Source of the DNA: Aquabacterium sp. A7-Y
GTDB lineage: Bacteria; Pseudomonadota; Gammaproteobacteria; Burkholderiales; Burkholderiaceae_C
DNA: 64,000 nt
Direction: 5' to 3'
Assembly: GCF_026153205.1 (NCBI RefSeq)
Contig: NZ_JAPFBW010000003.1
Span: 205,372 to 269,371 of the forward strand
The notes beneath the pieces were generated by a model. The model saw only the letters and a list, made by a program, of their open reading frames with translations. It was not told where the DNA came from and ran no database searches. The position numbers were made by a program, and so were the translations under genes. Below are positions 56,422-64,000 of this stretch, piece by piece; position 1 is the stretch's first letter; the number at the start of each line of letters is the position of its first letter.

Positions 56422-57801
56422 ATGTCCGCACCCCTGGCCGCACAACCGGCCGTGCTCGATCTGATCGGGAACACGCCGTTGTTGCCGGTCACCCGTCTCG
56501 ACACCGGCTGCTGCCGGCTCTTCCTGAAGCTGGAATCGCAGAACCCGGGCGGTTCGATCAAGGACCGCATCGGGCGCGCGATGATCGAGGCCGCGGAGGG
56601 CGACGGCCGGCTGAAACCGGGCGGCACGGTCGTCGAGGCCACCGCGGGCAACACCGGACTGGGCCTGGCCCTGGTGGCACGCGCGAAGGGCTACCGGGTG
56701 GTGCTGGTGGTACCGGACAAGATGTCCACCGAGAAGGTGTTGCACCTGAAGGCCCTGGGCGCCGAAGTGCACCTGACCCGCTCGGATGTCGGCAAAGGGC
56801 ATCCCGAGTACTACCAGGACTACGCCGCGCGCCTGGCGCATGAGATTCCGGGAGCCTTCTACGCCGACCAGTTCAACAATCCTGACAACCCGCTGGCCCA
56901 CGAGCACAGCACCGCGCCCGAGATCTGGGAGCAGTGCGGTCATGAACTGGACGCGGTGGTGGTCGGCGTCGGCTCGGGCGGTACGCTGACCGGTCTGAGC
57001 CGGTTTTTCCGCCGCGTGAGGCCGGGGCTGGACTTCGTGCTGGCGGATCCGCTCGGATCCATCCTGCATGACGAGGTGACGACCGGGCGGCACGGGCCGC
57101 CGGGTGCCTGGGCGGTGGAAGGCATCGGCGAGGATTTCGTGCCGCCGATCGCCGACCTCGGCTGCGTGACCCAGGCCTATGCGATCCCGGACACGGAAAG
57201 CTTCGCGACTGCGCGCGAACTGCTGCGCGTCGAGGGCATCCTCGCCGGCTCGTCCACCGGCACCTTGCTGGCCGCGGCGCTGCGCTACTGTCGCGCCCAG
57301 GCCAGGCCCAAGCGGGTCGTCAGCTTCGTCTGCGACACCGGAACGCGCTACCTCTCCAAGCTCTACAACGACCAGTGGATGTTCGACGAAGGACTGCTGA
57401 AGCGGCCGCTCCACGGGGACCTGCGCGATCTCGTGGCACGTCCGCTCGACGCGGGCGAAGTGGTCAGCGTGGCACCCCAGGACAGCCTGCTCACGGCCTT
57501 CAAGCGCATGCGGCAGGCCGATGTGTCGCAACTGCCGGTGCTCGACGCGGGCCGGCTCGTCGGTGTGATCGACGAGTCGGACCTGCTGCTGGACGTGCAG
57601 GAAGACCCCTCGCGTTATGCCCGCAGCGTCGCTTCGGCGATGAGCACCCAGCTGGAGACCTTGGCCCCCGACGCGGGCCTCGACGCCTTGCGTGCCGTGC
57701 TGGCACGCGGTCTGGTGGCCCTCGTCGCCGACGGCTCGCGGCTGCACGGTCTGATCACCCGCTTCGACCTCCTGAACCACTTGCGCAGGACCCTTCAATG
57801 A
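56422..57801 (+). CDS. Cystathionine beta-synthase with CBS domain pair
   Basis: A 459-residue PLP enzyme joining homocysteine and serine to cystathionine. The catalytic core spans about 10-330. PLP Lys47 is in NPGGSIKDRIG, with TAGNTGLG for substrate binding and VGVGSGGTLTG for the phosphate. Two tandem CBS domains follow from about 345 (FKRMRQADVSQLPVLDAGRL; VLARGLVALVADGSRLHGLI). The modular form with CBS pair matches eukaryotic and some bacterial CBS rather than CysK. ATG 56422 is the start. It overlaps the next gene by ATGA, forming a reverse-transsulfuration operon. Confidence 0.92.
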   Translation: MSAPLAAQPAVLDLIGNTPLLPVTRLDTGCCRLFLKLESQNPGGSIKDRIGRAMIEAAEGDGRLKPGGTVVEATAGNTGLGLALVARAKGYRVVLVVPDKMSTEKVLHLKALGAEVHLTRSDVGKGHPEYYQDYAARLAHEIPGAFYADQFNNPDNPLAHEHSTAPEIWEQCGHELDAVVVGVGSGGTLTGLSRFFRRVRPGLDFVLADPLGSILHDEVTTGRHGPPGAWAVEGIGEDFVPPIADLGCVTQAYAIPDTESFATARELLRVEGILAGSSTGTLLAAALRYCRAQARPKRVVSFVCDTGTRYLSKLYNDQWMFDEGLLKRPLHGDLRDLVARPLDAGEVVSVAPQDSLLTAFKRMRQADVSQLPVLDAGRLVGVIDESDLLLDVQEDPSRYARSVASAMSTQLETLAPDAGLDALRAVLARGLVALVADGSRLHGLITRFDLLNHLRRTLQ

Positions 57802-59051
57802 CGCCCGACCTCCCCACCGACCGCCTGGCTGAACCCTCTCCCGCAGCGATCCCGGCGACCGCCCGCACGGCTTCCGACAGCCCCGCGCGTCCGCTCGGCT
57901 TCGCCACTCGCGTGATCCATGCGGGCCAGTCCCCGGACCCTTCGACCGGCGCGATCATGCCGCCCATCTATGCCACCTCCACCTTCGTGCAGTCCAGTCC
58001 CGGCGTGCACAAGGGGCTGGACTACGGCCGTTCCCACAACCCCACGCGCTGGGCGCTGGAGCGCTGCATCGCCGACCTGGAAGGCGGTGCCCAGGCCTTT
58101 GCCTTTGCCTCCGGCCTGGCGGCCATCGCGACGGTGCTGGAGTTGCTCGACGCCGGCGCGCACGTGGTGGCGGGCGACGACCTCTACGGGGGCAGCTACC
58201 GGCTCTTCGAGCGGGTGCGCCGGCGCAGCGCCGCGCTCGACTTCAGTTTCGTCGACCTGGGCGACCCTGAGCGCCTGCTGGCAGCCCTGCGTCCCGAGAC
58301 CCGCATGGTGTGGGTAGAGACGCCCAGCAATCCGCTGCTCAAGCTGGCGGACCTCGCCGCCATCGCCGCGATCTGCCGCTCGCGAGGTCTCATCAGCGTG
58401 GCCGACAACACCTTCGCCAGTCCCTGGGTGCAGCGGCCTCTGGAGCTGGGTTTCGACGTCGTCGTGCACTCGACCACCAAATATCTCAACGGCCACTCGG
58501 ACGTCATCGGCGGCGTGGCGGTCGTCGGGCGGGAGCCGCGCCAGGCCGGGTGGCTGGAGCGCCTGGGTTTTTTGCAGAACGCGGTAGGTGCCATCGCCGG
58601 GCCCTTCGACAGCTTCCTGGCGCTGCGCGGCCTCAAGACGCTGGCCTTGCGCATGGAACGGCACGTCGGCAACGCCCAGGCGCTGGCCGCCTGGCTGGAG
58701 CGACACCCCAAGGTTGCGCGGGTGCGCTACCCGGGGCTGCCCTCGCACCCGCAGCATGCGCTGGCACGCCGCCAGATGCACGGTTATGGCGGCATGATCT
58801 CGCTCGATCTCGCCACCGACAGCGCCGGCGCCCGGCGTTTCCTGGAACACTGTCGGCTGTTCGCGCTGGCCGAGAGCCTGGGCGGTGTCGAGAGCCTGAT
58901 CGAGCACCCGGCCATCATGACCCACGCCACCATCCCGCCCGAGCAGCGTGCCCGGCTCGGCATCGGCGACGCCCTGGTCAGGCTGTCGGTCGGCGTGGAG
59001 GACGTGGACGACCTGCGGGACGACCTGGAACAAGCGCTGGCAGCCATCTAG
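57798..59051 (+). CDS. Cystathionine gamma-lyase (Cys/Met metabolism PLP enzyme)
   Basis: A 417-residue Cys/Met-metabolism PLP-dependent enzyme: DYGRSHNPTRWALERCIADL, FASGLAAI, PLP Lys in VVHSTTKYLNGHSDVIGG, and the C-terminal LGGVESLIEHPAIMTHATIP. It should split cystathionine into cysteine, 2-oxobutyrate and ammonia. Cystathionine gamma-synthase or -lyase cannot be separated by motif alone, but pairing with CBS favours lyase. There is an N-terminal extension of about 30 residues before the usual family start. Translationally coupled to CBS through ATGA. Confidence 0.9.
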   Translation: MTPDLPTDRLAEPSPAAIPATARTASDSPARPLGFATRVIHAGQSPDPSTGAIMPPIYATSTFVQSSPGVHKGLDYGRSHNPTRWALERCIADLEGGAQAFAFASGLAAIATVLELLDAGAHVVAGDDLYGGSYRLFERVRRRSAALDFSFVDLGDPERLLAALRPETRMVWVETPSNPLLKLADLAAIAAICRSRGLISVADNTFASPWVQRPLELGFDVVVHSTTKYLNGHSDVIGGVAVVGREPRQAGWLERLGFLQNAVGAIAGPFDSFLALRGLKTLALRMERHVGNAQALAAWLERHPKVARVRYPGLPSHPQHALARRQMHGYGGMISLDLATDSAGARRFLEHCRLFALAESLGGVESLIEHPAIMTHATIPPEQRARLGIGDALVRLSVGVEDVDDLRDDLEQALAAI

Positions 59052-59628
59052 AGCGGGTTCCGCCAGCGGAGACGCGCATTGCGTCGATGGTGTCGAGCGC
59101 CGCTGAACCCGGTCGTCTGTCCGAATCGACGGCTTGTCGATGGCAGATGAACAGCGCCCTGCCGAATCGGTGTGAAGTTGTATCCATCGCGACCTCCCGA
59201 ACATTTGTAAGTCGTTTTCCTCCTTGAGAACGCCGTCCCTGTGCGGAGCTTGAGGAGGATGGGCATGGAGCCGGAGCGTCAGGTCACGCAGGTCTCACGA
59301 CCCCAAGTCCCACGGCCTTGCGGTTGCCGGGGACCGGGCGTTCCGGCGCACTGCACCAAGAAGGGCCGCCCACCGACACAGGCGATTCATGCCGGGGTCG
59401 ACAAGACGGGTGGAGGCAGGCCTGCACCCGGGCACGACCTGCAGCCAGCCAGCGGCCGCGGTCGATCAGGACGGCATCGAGGCCCATCGCTCGGCGCGGG
59501 GCAGCAGCCAGACCACTGGCGCCCTGAAGCGCCGGCGCCGCCGGCCTGCAATAAGGCGAACGCCGACCCCAGCAGGCCGGTGTGCGGAAAGAAATCATTC
59601 AATGAAAATTCATGGACGGAGACATACC
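59052..59628. other. Intergenic region upstream of the esterase gene
   Basis: About 580 bases with no supported gene on either strand. It ends in a good ribosome-binding site (GGAG) for the esterase. No strong promoter or repeat was recognised. Confidence 0.5.
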
Positions 59629-60660
59629 ATGCAATTCCCCCAAAAGATGACGGCCGCCCTATCAATCGGCGCCTCCCTGATGGGCATCGCCGGGGCATCA
59701 CAGGCGGCAGAGCCGCTGCCGACGCTGGCGATCGACACGTCAAAGACCACCGTCTCGGGGCTGTCCTCGGGCGGCTACGCGGCGGTGCAGCTCCACGTCG
59801 CCTATTCGTCGACTTTCAAGACGGGCGCAGGGGTGGTGGCGGGCGGGCCCTTCTATTGCGCGCAAGGCGATGAGGTGGCCGTGAGCCTCAGTTGCACGCG
59901 GATCCAGATCAACCCGATTCCGGTATCCCGCCTGGTGGAGATCACCGAGAGTTGGGCCGAGAAGGGTGACCTCGACCCTGTGGAGAACCTCAGGTCCTCC
60001 AAGGTCTACCTGTTCTCCGGCTCTAACGACAGGACGGTCATCACCCCGGTCATGAACGATCTGTTGACCTACTACAAGAACTTCGTGCCGGCGGGGAACA
60101 TCGCCTACAAGAAGGATGTCCCAGCTGGGCATGCGATGGTCACCGACGAATTCGGCAATGACTGCACCGCGTCGTGGACACCGTACATCAACAACTGCGG
60201 CTTCGACCTGGCCGGCGCCCTGCTGCAGCATCTTTACGGCCCCTTGAACCCGCGCAGCGATGGCGCGCCGTCCGGGCGCTTCATCGAGTTCGACCAGACG
60301 GCCTTCATCCCCGCGGCCCCGGCCAAGGTACGCAAGCACGGCATCGCCGACACCGCCTGGATCTATGTGCCACGGGCCTGCTCGGCGGGCGCCACCTGCA
60401 AGCTGCATGTGGTGCTGCACGGTTGTTTGCAGAGCACGATGGACCTGGGCCAGCAATATGTGCGGGACACCGGGTACAACCGCTGGGCTGACACCAACAA
60501 CATCGTGATGCTGTATCCGCAGACCAACGACGCGCAGCTCTACCATTGCTGGGACTGGTGGGGTTACACCAGCCCCGACTATGCGAAGAAAGGCGGCCCG
60601 CAAATGCAGGCGATCAAAGCGATGGTCGACCATCTGAGTGGTGGCGCCGCCGCCGAATGA
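59629..60660 (+). CDS. Secreted PHB-depolymerase-like esterase
   Basis: A 343-residue exported alpha/beta hydrolase of the extracellular polyhydroxybutyrate depolymerase type (catalytic domain type 2). The signal peptide covers residues 1-27. The lipase box has Ser47 in TVSGLSSGGYAA, followed by GVVAGGPFYCAQGD. Further segments are VYLFSGSNDRTVITPVMND (Asp region), VPAGHAMVTD (His) and KLHVVLHGCLQS, and the protein ends in CWDWWGYTS. Several Cys are consistent with disulfides. No separate substrate-binding domain is present, so soluble oligomers or intracellular granules released by lysis may be the target. ATG 59629 has GGAG upstream; ATG 59602 is possible. Confidence 0.87.
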   Translation: MQFPQKMTAALSIGASLMGIAGASQAAEPLPTLAIDTSKTTVSGLSSGGYAAVQLHVAYSSTFKTGAGVVAGGPFYCAQGDEVAVSLSCTRIQINPIPVSRLVEITESWAEKGDLDPVENLRSSKVYLFSGSNDRTVITPVMNDLLTYYKNFVPAGNIAYKKDVPAGHAMVTDEFGNDCTASWTPYINNCGFDLAGALLQHLYGPLNPRSDGAPSGRFIEFDQTAFIPAAPAKVRKHGIADTAWIYVPRACSAGATCKLHVVLHGCLQSTMDLGQQYVRDTGYNRWADTNNIVMLYPQTNDAQLYHCWDWWGYTSPDYAKKGGPQMQAIKAMVDHLSGGAAAE

Positions 60661-60699
60661 ACCGTCTTGCACCGCGGGACCGCACAGGCACGACACACC

Positions 60700-61392
60700 A
60701 TGCAGAAGTTGAGATCGGTTCTTGCCCCCAGCAGGACCCCGTCCGCTCACGGCACCGACGGGTCGGGGGACATCACGACCTTGTTGTGGCTCTGGTCGCG
60801 CGGTGACAAGCAAGCCCTGGACCGCCTGCTGCCACTCGTCTATCAGGAACTGCGGCGTTTGGCGCGGCGGCACCTGCGGCGGGCTGGACAGGGCCACGGG
60901 CTGGAGGGCACCGATCTGGTCCACGAAGCTTTCCTGCGTATCGTGCGCCTTGACTCGGGGCACTGGCCTTCACGGCTGTATTTCTACGGCTGCGTATCGC
61001 GCTTGATGCGCCATGTGCTCGTGGACCTTGCGCGCGCTCGGCATGCCGCGAAACGAGGGGGCGGAGAGGCGATTCAAAGCTTGGATGCACTGCAAGAGCA
61101 GGGCCTGGCAGACGCGTTGATCGAGCCAACCAGGCGGTCAGCGTCCGATCTGCCCGATCTGATGGCTCTGGACCAGGCGCTCAGCCGGCTCGACGACCTG
61201 GACCCCCGGCAGGCGCGCGTCGTCGAGATGCGGTTCCTTTGCGGGCTGAGTGTTGAGGAAACCGCCACCGTCCTCGGCGTTTCGCCCTCGACGGTGGTGC
61301 GCGAGGCGGCCACCGCCAGGATCTGGCTGGCCCGCGAGCTGAAAGGCGGGGACCGTTCTCCGCACAAGGCCGGCCAGTCCGACAGCCTGTGA
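60700..61392 (+). CDS. ECF-like sigma factor of the kinase-associated type
   Basis: A 230-residue sigma factor of the ECF subfamily often found with Ser/Thr kinases. Region 2 is LLPLVYQELRRLARRHLRRA, then EGTDLVHEAFLRIV; region 4 is LSVEETATVLGVSPSTVVRE. No anti-sigma gene is next to it. The likely partner is the Ser/Thr kinase whose 3' end is at 62551-64000, with a LuxR gene between. ATG 60700 is used. Confidence 0.87.
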   Translation: MQKLRSVLAPSRTPSAHGTDGSGDITTLLWLWSRGDKQALDRLLPLVYQELRRLARRHLRRAGQGHGLEGTDLVHEAFLRIVRLDSGHWPSRLYFYGCVSRLMRHVLVDLARARHAAKRGGGEAIQSLDALQEQGLADALIEPTRRSASDLPDLMALDQALSRLDDLDPRQARVVEMRFLCGLSVEETATVLGVSPSTVVREAATARIWLARELKGGDRSPHKAGQSDSL

Positions 61393-61416
61393 GACCGACG
61401 AGGCGTTCTGATCAAC

Positions 61417-62400
61417 CTACCCGCCTGGCGGTGAGGTGAGCGAGCGGGCGGGGGATTCGCCCTGCCGCTGAGGCGCACCGGGCGCTGTGTCCGGTGCAGG
61501 GGCGTCGGTGGCTCCCTTCATGGCCTGCAACAGCTGCAGGCGGTTGTGCGCCCCAAAGCGCTTGCGCAGTTGCCGCATGTGGTAGTCGAGGTTGGATCGC
61601 GTCAAGGCCAGCGTCGCTGCGATCTCCTTGTCCGGAAGCCCCTGCAGCAAGGCCTGCATGATGCGCCGGTAGAGGGGGGTAAGCGGCGCGCCGCGAAGCT
61701 TGGCATGCGTGGGCAGGGCGCAATGGCAGGTGTAGAAATCGTGCACGGCCAGGGCAAGCACCACGGCCGGGCCGAGCACGTCCCGCAGCATGTCGGTGGT
61801 GTCAGCGCTTGATGTCAGGGTGATGAAGTAACGTTCCCGCCCGCTGTCTCCCGGCAGGCTCAACGTCAGACCGCTGCCGGTGCCTGTCGCGCCCAACTCG
61901 GCGATGAATTCGAGCAAAGCAGCCGACGGCCGGGCATCGGCCGACAGCATCGCCAGACCTTCGGTCTGCCACATCAGGGGCAGTGCAGCCGACGCGGCGT
62001 GTCGGAGGCGCGGGTCCACGCGGCAATGGTGGCGCGCGATATAGCGTCGCACCCAGCCTGGGTCCTCGTGCGCGGTGCACGCTGCCAGCGGCGTTGGCGT
62101 CTTGCCAATCCAGGTCATGCAGATGTAGCCGAGGGTCGACAGACCGAGTGCAGCCAGGGCCGAGTGAACCACTCGACGGCGGTCGACAAAATCTTCAGCC
62201 GCGCATAGCTCGGCCAGTACCGGGTGCACACCGGACTCTGCCCCTGTCGATCCGGTAGGCCGGCGTGGGTCGGGGTGACGGGGTGGGTCGAGAAACAGCA
62301 GCACGTCCGGGTCGTCGGCGGAGTTCGGGTGGACTGCGTGTCCGCCTGACCCTGTTGGAAATCGCCGCAGTTGCTTGCCAGGCCGCTCATCTGTCTGCAC
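61417..62400 (-). CDS. LuxR-type regulator with autoinducer-binding-like domain (solo)
   Basis: A 327-residue regulator. Residues about 70-240 match the LuxR autoinducer-binding domain pattern, with DPGWVRRYIARHHCRVDPRL and AASAALPLMW carrying the usual Trp, Tyr and Asp positions. A LuxR helix-turn-helix lies near the C-terminus (LLQGLPDKEIAATLALTRSN, then YHMRQLRKRFGAHNRLQLLQ). No luxI is in the window, so it may sense signals from elsewhere. It is convergent with the ECF sigma gene and downstream of the kinase gene on the same strand. The start at 62400 is uncertain. Confidence 0.8.
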   Translation of the reverse strand: MQTDERPGKQLRRFPTGSGGHAVHPNSADDPDVLLFLDPPRHPDPRRPTGSTGAESGVHPVLAELCAAEDFVDRRRVVHSALAALGLSTLGYICMTWIGKTPTPLAACTAHEDPGWVRRYIARHHCRVDPRLRHAASAALPLMWQTEGLAMLSADARPSAALLEFIAELGATGTGSGLTLSLPGDSGRERYFITLTSSADTTDMLRDVLGPAVVLALAVHDFYTCHCALPTHAKLRGAPLTPLYRRIMQALLQGLPDKEIAATLALTRSNLDYHMRQLRKRFGAHNRLQLLQAMKGATDAPAPDTAPGAPQRQGESPARSLTSPPGG

Positions 62401-62550
62401 CCTCGTCTCCCGCAGTGGCGGGCCGAGATTCGGCCCCTTGCGACATAGAGCGCAATGGAGCTGGAGGAGAGATCAGGGCGATACAAGGGAATACATTGCC
62501 CGGCGTGCGCTGGGCCGGTGCCGGGTCCGTCGAGGGCGGTCGATGTCCCG

Positions 62551-64000
62551 TCAGGGCGAGCACTTCCGCATCGCCTGCCGCACGGTCTCCGTGCTCAGAA
62601 CGCCGGCGCAATTGGGTTCCTTTCGCTCTGCGGCTTCCAGCAGCTTCGCAGCGCGGCCGTATCGATCGCAGGCTTCACGTCCGTCAGCCGCTGCGCTGGA
62701 CGCGGTGGAAGTCGCGCTGCGCCTGAGTAGCGCCTGCCCAAGTGCATAGTTCGCCTGCGCCGTCCAGTTCAGGGTGTACTTCTCGTTGCGAACGTCATCC
62801 TGCAAGGCCTCGTATCGCCTGACGGCTGCGCGCGCAAGGGCGACGCTGTCGTCGGTCCTGTGCAGGGCCAGCCGTGCCTGGCTCAGCTTGACCTCCATCT
62901 CCGCCAGGGCCGTCTGGAGCAAGATATTGCGCGGCTCCCGCTGGATCTCCGATCGGGTCAGGGCCAAGGCGGACTGCAGTTCCTCAGCCGCCTGGGACCA
63001 GTGCCCGGTGCGTCCGAGTGCAAAGCCGAGGTGCCCGTGAGCCAAGGCCTCGTGAAGTGCGATCTCGGCGTTATCGGGCGCCTTGCCGCGCAGTGACGCG
63101 ACGGTCTGCAAGGTGAGCCGGGCTGCCTGGGCCGCCAGGCGCGCGGTGTCGGGGGACGCGTCTCTTCCGAGCAGATGAAAGGCGCGCTGATTGTGGTAGT
63201 ACACCAGCCCCATCAATGCATCGGTGTCGGCGGGCTGCTTCGCCAGCAGCTCCTGCCATGCCTGCCACGTCTTTTGATGGTAGCGTTCGTAGCCGGCGTC
63301 GTCGCATGCGGCGCTGTGGGCGAGCGCGAGGTTGCTGAGTACGGTCGGGAGCGCACGCGGCTCGAGCGTCGTCACCGCCTCCGCATGCGGGAGCGCTTGG
63401 TGGAGCAAGGCCACCGCCTCCTTGGCCCGGCCGTCAAACATGATTGCCGAAGCCTCTCGATTGAGCACCTTCGCCATTTCGTTTTGCGCCAAACGATGTG
63501 CCGGCGAGGTCGACCCGGTGCTATCGAGGACCGGCTTGAGCAGCGCTTTCACTTTGCTGCGGGCACGGTGGGCTCCCTTCTTGTCTTCCAGGCTGGGTCG
63601 ATTCGGCCCGCCCAGGATGTCACCGATGCGTCCATAGGCTCGCGCGATCTCGATCTGCAAGCTCAGGTCGCTGCGACGCTCGGCGCTGAGGCGCTCCAGG
63701 TAGTCCAGCGCCGTCTGGATCATCAGTTTGCGCGCGTCGACGCTACCCGGCAGGGTGTCGATGGCAGCGTAAACATCGAAGATGAACACGTTGGCCAGTT
63801 GGCGCACATTGGCGAAGTGGCGCTCGGCCCGTTCTCGTTCTCGATTGGCCTCGTAGGCCTGATATGCGGCGAAGGTGAGGCCGGCCACCATCGCCAGATT
63901 GGCCACCGTCGCAACCCCCACCGCGATCCGATGGCGCAGCACAAAACGGCCGGCCCGGTAGCTCCATGCTCCCCGGCGCGCATGGACGGGCAAGCACTCC
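62551..64000 (-). CDS. Ser/Thr protein kinase with TPR C-terminus, 5' part beyond window
   Basis: The last ~480 residues of a large protein. A transmembrane helix (GVATVANLAMVAGLTFAAYQ) is preceded by the linker LRHRIAVG that follows a kinase domain in this family. Then comes the typical QLANVFIFDVYAAIDTLPGS segment and TPR-like repeats (ARAYGRIGDILGGPN, HEALAHGHLGFALGRTGHW). The kinase domain itself lies past base 64000, so kinase activity is inferred from family architecture. These kinases usually sit with an ECF sigma factor, here at 60700. Confidence 0.75.
   Translation of the reverse strand, partial: ECLPVHARRGAWSYRAGRFVLRHRIAVGVATVANLAMVAGLTFAAYQAYEANRERERAERHFANVRQLANVFIFDVYAAIDTLPGSVDARKLMIQTALDYLERLSAERRSDLSLQIEIARAYGRIGDILGGPNRPSLEDKKGAHRARSKVKALLKPVLDSTGSTSPAHRLAQNEMAKVLNREASAIMFDGRAKEAVALLHQALPHAEAVTTLEPRALPTVLSNLALAHSAACDDAGYERYHQKTWQAWQELLAKQPADTDALMGLVYYHNQRAFHLLGRDASPDTARLAAQAARLTLQTVASLRGKAPDNAEIALHEALAHGHLGFALGRTGHWSQAAEELQSALALTRSEIQREPRNILLQTALAEMEVKLSQARLALHRTDDSVALARAAVRRYEALQDDVRNEKYTLNWTAQANYALGQALLRRSATSTASSAAADGREACDRYGRAAKLLEAAERKEPNCAGVLSTETVRQAMRKCSP

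Noticed and set aside
60700..62400. luxI autoinducer synthase next to the LuxR gene
   Set aside because: No LuxI-like sequence is present; the neighbouring gene is an ECF sigma factor.

Overview
The window looks like the chromosome of a high-GC betaproteobacterium of the order Burkholderiales, probably near the Rubrivivax/Caldimonas/Schlegelella group. This is inferred from the overall base composition, a short HU protein with a Lys/Ala tail, Burkholderiales-type IS3 remnants, a PHB-depolymerase-type esterase and the mix of two-component and chemotaxis proteins. No rRNA, tRNA or CRISPR array was recognised.

0-19.9 kb is an accessory region. After a CoA-transferase and a chemoreceptor comes a stretch of visibly lower GC that holds a 4-aminophenylalanine precursor operon (papB, a broken gene, papA, papC), decayed IS3 copies, a LysE exporter and a DegV protein. 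It is bracketed by two copies of a coq7/secreted-protein pair that have decayed in opposite ways: the left copy keeps the secreted protein, the right copy keeps coq7. Then come an orphan Rhs toxin with an HNH-type tip and its presumed immunity gene, and a SnoaL-like gene followed by an internally deleted hydrolase.

20-38.9 kb is mostly core-like: a hybrid histidine kinase, a DUF1266 membrane protein, an ArsR regulator with a palindromic operator, a nuclease-helicase fusion, and a lysine-degradation locus (Lrp regulator, lysine 6-dehydrogenase-like enzyme, antiquitin-type aldehyde dehydrogenase). Next are SlyX, a ribbon-helix-helix/membrane-protein pair, a DUF985 cupin, a cardiolipin synthase, the tRNA 2-selenouridine synthase and an RTX protein. 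Five single-base C insertions (coding-strand sense) break four of these genes. They look like either assembly errors or recent mutations.

39-45 kb carries a complete jetA-jetB-jetC (MksF-MksE-MksB type) SMC condensin operon with no jetD nuclease beside it. This is the most interesting system in the window.

45-64 kb has a PilZ protein, a CheB plus response-regulator pair, HU, an M28 lipoprotein peptidase, a sigma54 activator with its own candidate sigma54 promoter, and a GH46 chitosanase with a long C-terminal domain. Beyond these lie an ATPase whose start codon sits at the edge of a 58-bp phased dyad, a reverse-transsulfuration operon (CBS and cystathionine lyase), a secreted PHB-depolymerase-like esterase, and an ECF sigma / LuxR / Ser-Thr kinase group cut by the window end.
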